Positions 1 through 7,451 of a DNA stretch of 18,363 nucleotides are shown one piece after another (position 1 is the first letter of the stretch; every line of letters starts with the position of its first letter). The position numbers and the translations under genes were made by a program. Origin of the DNA: JACJXF01 sp964349045. GTDB taxonomy: Bacteria; Bacteroidota; Bacteroidia; Bacteroidales; GCA-2748055. The notes below the pieces were generated by a model. That model had not been told where the DNA came from. It made no database searches and was given only the letters and a program-made list of their open reading frames with translations. The stretch covers positions 1 through 18,363 of the forward strand of contig CAYGFI010000101.1 of the NCBI GenBank assembly GCA_964349045.1, in the 5' to 3' direction.

Positions 1-1
1 A

Positions 2-9
2 TATATTTG
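2..9 (+). promoter_or_regulatory. Candidate Bacteroidota -7 box for the kinase cluster
   Basis: TATATTTG matches the Bacteroidota -7 consensus TAnnTTTG exactly. It lies about 100 bp before the first start codon of the plus-strand kinase cluster, so the 5' leader would be roughly 95 nt. The matching -33 element would lie outside the window, so the call rests on one short AT-rich match and is weak. Confidence 0.22.
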
Positions 10-111
10 TGTTGATTTCAGATTTATAACTCCAATTCACAGAAATAAATCCTCAAATAATATAAATTTTATAATTTTCAGGTAAAATCGCTCTGTTAAA
101 AAGTTGGTAAA

Positions 112-1167
112 ATGAAAATCAATAAAATTCAAACAATTATTTTACCGCAAAACCGATTCGAAAGACATACAATAGCCTGGACTGCTTTTGTTTTTGCAAA
201 TGCCGGTTTATTCAGCATAGGACAGCCGAAAGGCCGGTTTATTGAGTTTCTTGCAGATTATATTTTAAGCCTGCCCATTATTTTTTTGATAACATATCTT
301 ACCGCCTATTGGCTGATTCCCCGGTTTTTATTAAAGGGAAAAGTCATTAAGTTCGGGTGTTCTTTTCTGATTCTTCTGATCATTACGGGTATATTGGAGC
401 ATTTAAAAACTCAAATTATTCTGCTTCCTTTAATAAATCCGGAAAATCTGCAGAATTTTTCCTTTAATTTTTTTTCCATTTCCCGCGGTGCTTTTTTTGT
501 ACTTATCCCAACGGTTTACTTCATTTCCATTAAATATTCAAGGGAATGGTATAATATGAAAGTTCTAAAGACCGAGGAGGAAAGAAAGCAGCTCCGAAAC
601 GAATTAAAATATCTGAAAGCCTAGGTACATCCGCATTTTTTGCTGGTAACCCTCTCAAATCTTGAATCAATAGCCCGGGAAGATCCTGTAAAAGCTGCTC
701 CCGGAATAGAAAAGATTTCTGAAATATTAAACTTCATCCTGTATGAATGTAACTTTGCACAAACAATACTCAATAAAGAAATAGAGCAAATAAAAAGCTT
801 TATTGAATTACAGGCGTTGAATTTTCAGATAAAACCTGAAATAAATTATTCGATTATTGGTCCAACTATCGAAGTAAGAATTGCCCCGCTAATGATATTT
901 ACTGTTGTTGAATTTTTCTTTAAAAAACCACATGACGATCATGGGCAGAGTTTGCGGTTAAGTATTTTCGTGGAAATATTTCATAATCTCCTTAATTTCA
1001 GAGTTGAAAGTGAAAACTTCAACATCCCCGAAGAGGATTTTACAGAAGATACCGGGATTATAAATCTAAAAAAACGTCTGGAAATAATATATAAGAATAA
1101 AGGAGAATTAATCTCAAGACACATTGGAAACAGATCTATGATTCAGTTAAACCTAACTTACGCTTAA
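112..1167 (+). pseudogene. Degenerate LytS-family sensor histidine kinase with internal amber stop
   Basis: The frame encodes a LytS/YehU-type membrane kinase of 351 codons, almost the length of the intact 350-residue kinase next door. Four membrane segments are visible in the first 145 residues, followed by a short charged linker. Codon 171 (622-624) is TAG where the family has the Gln of the H-box QLHPHF; it is one change from CAG. The same frame stays open to 1167 and still reads VHPHFLLVTLSNL, so the phospho-acceptor His (codon 173) survives. The ATP-binding part is also damaged: the N-box Asn is replaced by Phe (VVEFFF, about residue 268) and the GLGL glycines of the G-box are lost (DTGIINLKKRL). 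A second product could in principle start at the TTG at 640, but it would lack the H-box. I read it as a kinase that first lost ATP binding and then acquired a stop. A functional membrane-only fragment from codons 1-170 is the alternative. Confidence 0.8.
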
Positions 1168-1170
1168 TTT

Positions 1171-2223
1171 ATGCTGGGTAAAAGATGGATTCGGCACACC
1201 CTGTTTTGGGTATTATATTTACTGGCAATGACTGTGTATTTAATGGGTTCCGAATATGGCAGGTTATTTAATATAATGCTCCTTTTGCTCGTGGGTATGC
1301 CAATATTCATGACATACAGCTATCTGAGCCTTTATTTTGTCATTCCTGCCGGATTTTCTTCCGGTAAGTTTATATGGCTCATGTTTTATTTCATTTTTGC
1401 CAGTGTTTTGTTTTCCATTCTTTACCGGATCGCATCTAACTTTATATATTACCGCTTTTTTGATCCTGCCAATTATAGTGAAAGCGAATATCTTCAATTT
1501 CAGTTATTAACATCTGATATGATCTGGACTAATGTGCCGTTTTTGATGTTCGCATCTGCTAAACTGATCCGGGATTACCTCCTGGAAATGAATAAGAAAA
1601 ATGATATTGAAAATAAAAATATGGAGGCCGAGTTATCTTTACTGGCTACTCAGCTTCATCCTCATTTTCTTTTTAATACATTGAATAATTTGTATAGTCT
1701 TTCGTTGGCAGGATCGCCCAAAACAGCCGTAATCCTGCAGAAGATAAATGGTCTGATGAAATACATGTTGTATGAATGCGGGCAACCGGAAATCAGTATC
1801 AAAAAGGAAATAAATCTTATCGACAACTATCTTGAACTGGAAAAATTACGATATGATAAAAGGCTTAAAGTGAATTTTATAAATAATGCAGAAAATGATG
1901 AATTATTGATAGCGCCCATGATTCTTTTTACTTTTGTCGAAAATTGTTTTAAGCATGGGAGCAGCAAAGCAACAGGGAATTCCTATATCAACATTTTGCT
2001 TTCCACTCAGGACAACAACCTGCTTTTCGAGTCGGAAAATTCTATACCTGATCTCATGGTAGAGCAAAATAATGCACATACAGGATTAGGACTGGAAAAT
2101 GTAAAAAAACGACTGTTATTCCTTTATCCTGATCGTTTTAATCTGAATATATTAAGCGAGGAAAAGCGTTTTAGGGTTGAACTTATAATCCGGAATTTGA
2201 AAACTTTAAAAACAAAATCATGA
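1171..2223 (+). CDS. LytS-family sensor histidine kinase
   Basis: This is an intact inner-membrane sensor kinase of 350 residues that should autophosphorylate on His and pass phosphate to the adjacent LytTR regulator. Hydrophobic segments lie at about residues 8-26, 32-58, 68-94 and 113-130, with no recognisable extracytoplasmic domain. A short linker follows, then the His_kinase H-box QLHPHFLFNTLNNL with phospho-acceptor His163, the N-box FVENCFKHG with Asn258, and the G-box TGLGLENVKKRL at 304-315. It starts 3 bp after the broken kinase gene and its TGA overlaps the regulator ATG (ATGA), so the two are translationally coupled. The signal it senses cannot be inferred. The family (LytS/YpdA-like, His_kinase plus HATPase_c) is clear from the motifs. 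Confidence 0.93.
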   Translation: MLGKRWIRHTLFWVLYLLAMTVYLMGSEYGRLFNIMLLLLVGMPIFMTYSYLSLYFVIPAGFSSGKFIWLMFYFIFASVLFSILYRIASNFIYYRFFDPANYSESEYLQFQLLTSDMIWTNVPFLMFASAKLIRDYLLEMNKKNDIENKNMEAELSLLATQLHPHFLFNTLNNLYSLSLAGSPKTAVILQKINGLMKYMLYECGQPEISIKKEINLIDNYLELEKLRYDKRLKVNFINNAENDELLIAPMILFTFVENCFKHGSSKATGNSYINILLSTQDNNLLFESENSIPDLMVEQNNAHTGLGLENVKKRLLFLYPDRFNLNILSEEKRFRVELIIRNLKTLKTKS

Positions 2224-2945
2224 AAACACGATGTTTAATTGTAGATGATGAACCCCTGGCCATTCAGTTGATTGAGTCTCATATTGCAAAAATTGAAAAT
2301 CTTGAAATCGTTGCAAAATGCAGCAATGCAATGGAAGCTTTTATGGTAATGAGGGAAAAACGTGTGGACCTGGTATTCATGGATATTCAAATGCCCCAGA
2401 TAACAGGAATAGAATTCCTCAAAACCCTTAAAAATCCCCCAAAAGTAATCATAACAACTGCGTATCGACAGTACGCACTTGAGGGATATGAACTGGACGT
2501 AGTTGATTTTTTATTAAAACCAATATCTTTCGAGCGATTTCTGAAAGCTGTGAATAAGTATTACCATTTCAAGCCTGATGATATAACTGTTGTAAATAAC
2601 GGCAGTGGAGGCAAAAATAATGAACATTCATTTGTGGATGTGAGAGAAAATAAAAAAGTACTTCGTATCTACCTTAATGATATAAAATTTATTGAAGGTT
2701 TAAACGAATATATTGGAATTCATACTGATATAAAAAGGATTGTAACCAAATGCAGCCTTACAAAAATTGAAAACAAACTTCCCTCTGACCAATTTATAAG
2801 GATTCATAAATCATTTATTGTTGCTGTCAGTCGAATTCAGTCATATACTGCATCAACCATGGAGATCGATAATAAAGAACTTCCAATTGGCAGAAGTTAT
2901 AAGAATATGGTAATGAAAACGTTGAATACCGGGGGAGATTTATAA
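2220..2945 (+). CDS. LytTR-family response regulator
   Basis: This is a 241-residue cytoplasmic DNA-binding response regulator. The receiver domain spans about residues 1-120 and has the acidic pair Asp9/Asp10, phospho-acceptor Asp55 in FMDIQMP, Thr80 and Lys100 in FLLKP. The LytTR DNA-binding domain spans about 132-238, with the typical stretches FIRIHKSFIV and LPIGRSYK. The start codon overlaps the upstream kinase stop by 4 bp, which makes the kinase at 1171-2223 its probable partner. Its targets are unknown; LytTR proteins bind paired direct repeats, and I saw no convincing pair in the short upstream region. Confidence 0.95.
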   Translation: MKTRCLIVDDEPLAIQLIESHIAKIENLEIVAKCSNAMEAFMVMREKRVDLVFMDIQMPQITGIEFLKTLKNPPKVIITTAYRQYALEGYELDVVDFLLKPISFERFLKAVNKYYHFKPDDITVVNNGSGGKNNEHSFVDVRENKKVLRIYLNDIKFIEGLNEYIGIHTDIKRIVTKCSLTKIENKLPSDQFIRIHKSFIVAVSRIQSYTASTMEIDNKELPIGRSYKNMVMKTLNTGGDL

Positions 2946-2952
2946 AGGGAGA

Positions 2953-2982
2953 ATTTAGAATTCACCCTTCTACCTTCTAAAT
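2953..2982. terminator. Candidate bidirectional hairpin between convergent genes
   Basis: Arms ATTTAGAA and TTCTAAAT pair perfectly over 8 bp around a 14-nt pyrimidine-rich loop. The hairpin fills the 39-bp gap between the regulator stop and the methyltransferase stop. It has no G/C-rich stem or long T tract, so terminator function is only suggested by position. It may instead be one of the degenerate AGAATT-type intergenic repeats common in this phylum. Confidence 0.25.
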
Positions 2983-2984
2983 CT

Positions 2985-3776
2985 TTACATTCCTTTCGAA
3001 ATAAGATAATAACAAGTCGTGATAAAGTAATTCCGGATCCATGGAATCCCTGATATAATGGGAGATACCAGCCTTGGTCGGAGTCCGAATTTTATTTCGT
3101 AATTCGGATTGATAAAATAAAAACTTCTTTTCTTAACTATGTAATTTTCAATATTTATTATTTTTTCAAATCTTTCAATGGTTATGCGGGTTTGCCGGAT
3201 TTCAAGAAGATCCCTGATCAGCCCTGTCGACTCCCCGGATAATTTTAGAAATCCGGGGCACAAAGAACCGGGTAAAAGATGAAAATAAGGTAACCGGCTC
3301 AGGAAACGGCTTTGACACATTTGCTGATGTCCTCCGAACGGATATTGCCAGGGAGGAAATCCCAGGAAAAAGAGGCCGTCCTGCTTTAAAAACTTTTTCG
3401 CATGTGCCATGAACTTCTCCTGATTATGAATGTGCTCAAGGACATCACGCATAAAGATTATATCGAAGCGTTCATGGAATTTGTCACCAATATCATAAAT
3501 ATCACTTATTATTAAATGCAGATTGCTTTTCAGGGGATGTGAAGCAAAAAATTTATTGGCATTACTGATCTTACCTTCTAATATATCAACTCCGGTAACT
3601 TCACATCCGGCGTCTAAAAAGGGTTTCAGATTACCCCCTTCCCCGCAGCCAATTTCAAGAATGCTCATACCTCGTTCAACTTCACGGATTCCGTTGATAA
3701 AAGGGATTACATATTTTTCAGTAGTAATTGCCTGCTCTTCAAAGTATTTATTTCGGTTTATATGTCGTTCCTGCAT
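2985..3776 (-). CDS. Class I SAM-dependent methyltransferase
   Basis: This cytoplasmic protein of 263 residues has a Rossmann-type methyltransferase domain at about 20-160. Motif I is ILEIGCGEGGNL (residues 39-50), the acidic end of beta-2 is in VTGVDILEGKI, and motif II/III lies in FDIIFMRDVLEHIHN, all typical of the Methyltransf_11/25/UbiE-like superfamily. The C-terminal hundred residues are variable, rich in aromatic residues and not recognised; they probably form the substrate lid. The gene stands alone, convergent with the regulator and divergent from the gene at 3947, so context gives no substrate. Small-molecule, lipid or glycan methylation are all possible. Confidence 0.85.
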   Translation of the reverse strand: MQERHINRNKYFEEQAITTEKYVIPFINGIREVERGMSILEIGCGEGGNLKPFLDAGCEVTGVDILEGKISNANKFFASHPLKSNLHLIISDIYDIGDKFHERFDIIFMRDVLEHIHNQEKFMAHAKKFLKQDGLFFLGFPPWQYPFGGHQQMCQSRFLSRLPYFHLLPGSLCPGFLKLSGESTGLIRDLLEIRQTRITIERFEKIINIENYIVKKRSFYFINPNYEIKFGLRPRLVSPIISGIPWIRNYFITTCYYLISKGM

Positions 3777-3793
3777 AATATGAATTTAGGGGT

Positions 3794-3801
3794 CAAAGAT
3801 A
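3794..3801 (-). promoter_or_regulatory. Candidate -7 box for the methyltransferase gene
   Basis: Read on the minus strand the box is TATCTTTG, an exact match to TAnnTTTG. It lies 17 bp before the methyltransferase start codon, implying a very short leader. No clean TTTG is seen at -33, only an A/T-rich stretch, so the call rests on the -7 match and its position. Confidence 0.35.
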
Positions 3802-3829
3802 AAAATATTTGAATAAAAATGCCGGATGA

Positions 3830-3874
3830 CGGAAGTCAGACGACAGACGATTTACAACCGCCTTCAGACTTCCG
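3830..3874. repeat. Inverted repeat in the divergent intergenic region
   Basis: CGGAAGTC at 3830-3837 and its exact complement GACTTCCG at 3867-3874 flank 29 bp. Additional GAAGTC/CAGACGACAGACG-like words around the arms resemble the degenerate GAAGTC-type simple repeats often scattered between genes in Bacteroidota. Function is unknown; it lies between two divergent promoters and could also fold in RNA. Confidence 0.35.
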
Positions 3875-3898
3875 AATTATGTCTTCTATCTTACAATA

Positions 3899-3931
3899 TT
3901 TTCAATATAATGATACCATTGCTTATCTTTA
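3899..3931 (+). promoter_or_regulatory. Candidate promoter for the exported protein at 3947
   Basis: A TTTT (3899-3902) is followed after 21 bp by TATCTTTA (3924-3931), close to the Bacteroidota pattern TTTG-N19-21-TAnnTTTG with one mismatch in each box. The predicted start of transcription would be about 10 bp before the ATG at 3947. The region is AT-rich, so a chance match is possible. Confidence 0.33.
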
Positions 3932-3946
3932 GTGCGGAATAATTAA

Positions 3947-4891
3947 ATGACAATGAGAAAAATAATCCTCATCGCTCCTATTTTTACTGTTTTGTTCATA
4001 TCAGGTTATGCCCAAAGTGTCAATCTTACGGTTAATTTAACTGAAGGATTCAGGTATAATACTGAAACTACGGTTAACCTTACTGTTGAACAGGAATTTA
4101 TGGGTATACTGTACAACACCCAGATGGATATTGTTACAGTTATACAGATGCAGGTTCAAGGTATTGATGCGGATTCAAATTATATTCTCTCAGCAAGCTA
4201 TCAAAAAATGGACATCCGGGTTTCAAGCCTACTGATTAATATGGAAGTTAGCACTGAATCGGTTATTCGGGGAGATTCACTTTCAAACTTACTCAAAGCA
4301 TTAAGGGGAAAAGAATTTAAAATCCTTCTTTCACGTAAAGGTGAAATTTTCGATATTATTGGTTTGGATGAGATGATCAACGAAACTATTCTGTCAGGTA
4401 GTTTGCAGGAGGAGCAAAAAATTGAATTTACAAGAAACCTTATTCAGAGCCTGGGAAAAGATGCCGTGCTTGATAATTATCGAAGTATCAGGTCATTTTA
4501 CCCGGATAATCCTGTAAAAGCCCATGATCAGTGGGATTACCATATGAATGTTATAAAAAGCGGAATTCCCATGGAATTGAATTCCAATATCCGGTTGAAG
4601 GAAATTACCAAGGAAATGGCAATCCTGGGTTCTGAAGGCCGCATCAACTCGCAGAATCTGAAAAATGAAAAGAATCCGGCAGTTTTACCCTCACCGGTAT
4701 ATTATCTTTTAGGTAATGAGATTTCCGAAAATAAAATTGATATCAGGACCGGGTTGCTCATGGAGAGTATTGTTTCGCAAAATATTACAGGTACGATTAA
4801 GACTCCTTCTGAGGAAAATAATGATCAGGAGATGATGATTCCTTTTAAAATTATCTCCAGAAGCACTATGTTGTCTACCGCTTTACAATAA
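3947..4891 (+). CDS. Exported protein of unknown function, DUF6263-like
   Basis: This protein of 314 residues has a clear signal peptide (residues 1-22, hydrophobic IILIAPIFTVLFISG, probable cleavage after GYA) and should be periplasmic or outer-membrane facing. The mature part is a run of beta strands beginning NLTVNLTEGFRYNTETTVNL and containing alternating polar and hydrophobic residues, with no catalytic motif I recognise. The opening 'L..G..Y' strand, the middle 'GKEFKILLSRKGEIFDIIGLDEM' type segment and the late 'TG' strand pattern resemble Bacteroidota DUF6263 proteins, from memory. A second Met at codon 3 (MRKIIL) is an equally plausible start. The gene is monocistronic, convergent with the glycosidase operon and divergent from the methyltransferase. 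No function is inferred. Confidence 0.8.
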   Translation: MTMRKIILIAPIFTVLFISGYAQSVNLTVNLTEGFRYNTETTVNLTVEQEFMGILYNTQMDIVTVIQMQVQGIDADSNYILSASYQKMDIRVSSLLINMEVSTESVIRGDSLSNLLKALRGKEFKILLSRKGEIFDIIGLDEMINETILSGSLQEEQKIEFTRNLIQSLGKDAVLDNYRSIRSFYPDNPVKAHDQWDYHMNVIKSGIPMELNSNIRLKEITKEMAILGSEGRINSQNLKNEKNPAVLPSPVYYLLGNEISENKIDIRTGLLMESIVSQNITGTIKTPSEENNDQEMMIPFKIISRSTMLSTALQ

Positions 4892-4917
4892 ATGAAATAA
4901 ACGTGAGATGCGATTGG

Positions 4918-4947
4918 ATCGTATTAATATCAATACCGATTTTTTTT
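4918..4947 (+). terminator. Candidate intrinsic terminator after the exported protein
   Basis: ATCGTATTAAT at 4918-4928 pairs imperfectly with ATCAATACCGAT at 4929-4940 (one bulged base, one mismatch, minimal loop) and is followed directly by a run of eight T. It lies 27 bp past the stop of the plus-strand gene. The stem is AT-rich and therefore weak; orientation fits the plus-strand gene only. Confidence 0.35.
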
Positions 4948-5023
4948 GTAATATGATGTAAATTGATCTCGGTTAGATATAAAAATTATTAATAATAAGT
5001 CAAATTCATTCCGGTTTAAAAAA

Positions 5024-7435
5024 TCAGGTTTGTATCAGGTTTAAACCGTCTTTCAGTTCAACAACCTTGTTTTTAAATACAAATATACCTTTTAAACCTG
5101 CCGGCAAATGGATTTCGCCTTCAATACCACCTGATTTTGATTTATTGAATTTAACGGTGATCATTCCTTTTGGATGCGGCATCGAACCCTCTACCCATTC
5201 TAAAATGCCTAAATGAGGTTCAATTCGTACGGATTTGAACCCGGCTTCATTCGGTTCAATACCGCATACCGTGGCCAGGAATTCGTAGTTTGGACTTGAG
5301 CTCCAGGCATGACAGTCGGACCGGGAAGGCTCGGGTTTTTCAGCAAAAGTTGTTAATCCCATGTTAAGCATATCCCTCCATGGATCGAGCATCTGAACAT
5401 ATTTATCGGCAAGTCCGGCTTTTTTCATCGCCCTCAACAAGTAAAAACGATAATAAATTGTTGCCTGAATCAGGGATTCTTCTTTGGAAACACGGTCAAT
5501 CAGTTCTTTTCCGTCAATTGGCAAGGAAGCATCTGCCATAATAGCCATAATGTTTGCATGCTGGCTGAATTCATTCTTCTCAGGAGTGTCAGCTACAAGT
5601 TTTCTTTTGTCGTCCCAGCAATGGTTAACAGTAGCTTCAGAGATTTCTTCTGCAAGCTTTTTAAAATGTTCTGCCTGTTGGTTTTTTCCAAAGTATAAAA
5701 AAAGTTCGGCTGTTTCATTTAACGCATAAGCAAATTGCAGTGTTAGAATCGATGAACCTCCCTCTGTACCACCTTTCGGCACTCCCCCGCTGTTAACCGC
5801 TGCATTCCAGGGCCATTCTTTTGGCCAGTCAACAAAATTCCAATACGGGGTAGGTCCCAGCATCCCGGTTTTATTATCGATGTGTTTTTCATACCAGTTA
5901 AGAACTCCCTCAATACCAAACAACAATGGTTTAATAAATGCGGTATCATTCCGGAACATCCAGTAATCGTGTATCATATTTGTCCAGTAAAGCGAAAAAG
6001 GAGGTATTACCTGCATGTCGTTACTTGGATAACGGCTGCACGTTAATCCTTCATAAAACCGGGAACGATCAAAAGTTTGAATTGCTTTACGGGTAAGCCT
6101 GTCGTCGCCGGAAACATAACCTGAAATAAGGCATTGTATACGAGTATCTCCAACATATTGTAACTGTTCGTAATAGGGACAGTCGTAATGAATATCATTG
6201 CTGCAAAGGCGTAATGTACGCCAGCCAACTTCCCATATTTTACTGAGTTCAGGATCACTGCACTTAAAACCGGCTATTTCTTCGAATGGATACGCGGTGA
6301 AAACCGATTGGATATTCTTTATTATAAGGGGATTCTTTCCTGTTTTAACTGTCAATTCGACGTACCTGAAAGTCCTGAACCAAAGAGGTCTGAATAGTTG
6401 GTTAGTTTCTGAACCAACAATAAATGAATCAGACAGGCCCTTAATATTTTTGTTTTCTATTTCATTGCGGTTTCCCTTACTCCCTTTCTTATCGAACATA
6501 GCTTCGGCATAAACCAGTTCAATCACAGAACCTTTACTGCCTGAAACTGCGATTTCCGGATAGGCAACTGTATTAACACCCTGATCAAGAAGTAAAACAG
6601 CAGTTGTATTGGCAGGAATAGTGAGGGATTCCTTGCCTTTTAAGAATTGCTCATCAGCATAGCAGCCATTTGCTCGTCTTATGTAACTGAATTGTTGGAC
6701 TTTTTCTTCCAGGAAAGGTATATCGCGGGGTATAAGATCCCATTCGGAGCCAGTACCAAGACCTTTAGCCCGTCCATTGCTTAATTCAGAAGGTTTAAGC
6801 CAATCCGAATCATCAAAATTGATTTCCTGCCAGTTCCAGGGATACAAATCACCATCAACCCTATCGCCGGGACCAACAACTATGTAGGTTTGCAATTTAG
6901 CTTGATCTGGCGGGATGGCAGAATACGCTTCATTTCTTATGACTTTCCATGAATTGTTTGTATTAACAGCCTTTTCAAATTGTGTATTTCCCTGAAGGAT
7001 AAATGCTGTTTTCCTTGACATCTGGGCAACAGGCATAAGTTCACCAAAATTCCAGACAACAGCGGCCAGCAGATTTTTACCAGACTTAAGGTAAGGCGCA
7101 ATGTCAATAGTTTCATAATACCAATGGTTTATATCGCCACGCGCCGGACCAAAACAAACCGGTGTTCCATTAATAAACAGGCGATAACGGTTATCGGCTG
7201 AAACATGAATTATAAATGTCCCCGGAACCTTTTTCATGTCAATTTCCTTACGGAAATGGAAAACACCATAATCTTTTAAATCAGCTGTTGGATGAGAAAT
7301 CCATTCTGCTGTCCAATAGTTACTGAGAAACCAGGGATTTATTTCTGCGAGGTTTTGCTGGGCATACAGCCTGTCACTGCAGGAAACAGCAATCATCAGG
7401 CCCACTGCTAATTTTGAAAAAATCTTATTTTTCAT
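5024..7435 (-). CDS. GH78-type alpha-L-rhamnosidase, exported
   Basis: This 803-residue enzyme should remove terminal alpha-L-rhamnose from plant glycans or glycosides in the periplasm. A signal peptide covers residues 1-25 (cleavage near RLYA/QQ; a lipobox-like AVSC is less likely). N-terminal beta-sandwich domains occupy roughly 30-385, including the HVSADNRYRLFINGTPV carbohydrate-binding-like strand pattern. The (alpha/alpha)6 catalytic barrel follows at about 390-735, then a C-terminal beta domain with KSVRIEPHLG. The acidic triad spacing of GH78 is kept: Asp418, Glu423 and Asp430 in YDCPYYEQLQYVGDTR, with a later Glu (699 or 702) before SRSDCHAW as the probable base. It is the last gene of the operon, 16 bp after the GH28 gene. 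Family assignment is firm; substrate (rhamnogalacturonan, ulvan-like polymer or flavonoid glycoside) is not. Confidence 0.9.
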   Translation of the reverse strand: MKNKIFSKLAVGLMIAVSCSDRLYAQQNLAEINPWFLSNYWTAEWISHPTADLKDYGVFHFRKEIDMKKVPGTFIIHVSADNRYRLFINGTPVCFGPARGDINHWYYETIDIAPYLKSGKNLLAAVVWNFGELMPVAQMSRKTAFILQGNTQFEKAVNTNNSWKVIRNEAYSAIPPDQAKLQTYIVVGPGDRVDGDLYPWNWQEINFDDSDWLKPSELSNGRAKGLGTGSEWDLIPRDIPFLEEKVQQFSYIRRANGCYADEQFLKGKESLTIPANTTAVLLLDQGVNTVAYPEIAVSGSKGSVIELVYAEAMFDKKGSKGNRNEIENKNIKGLSDSFIVGSETNQLFRPLWFRTFRYVELTVKTGKNPLIIKNIQSVFTAYPFEEIAGFKCSDPELSKIWEVGWRTLRLCSNDIHYDCPYYEQLQYVGDTRIQCLISGYVSGDDRLTRKAIQTFDRSRFYEGLTCSRYPSNDMQVIPPFSLYWTNMIHDYWMFRNDTAFIKPLLFGIEGVLNWYEKHIDNKTGMLGPTPYWNFVDWPKEWPWNAAVNSGGVPKGGTEGGSSILTLQFAYALNETAELFLYFGKNQQAEHFKKLAEEISEATVNHCWDDKRKLVADTPEKNEFSQHANIMAIMADASLPIDGKELIDRVSKEESLIQATIYYRFYLLRAMKKAGLADKYVQMLDPWRDMLNMGLTTFAEKPEPSRSDCHAWSSSPNYEFLATVCGIEPNEAGFKSVRIEPHLGILEWVEGSMPHPKGMITVKFNKSKSGGIEGEIHLPAGLKGIFVFKNKVVELKDGLNLIQT

Positions 7436-7451
7436 GATTTTGATTTTACTT

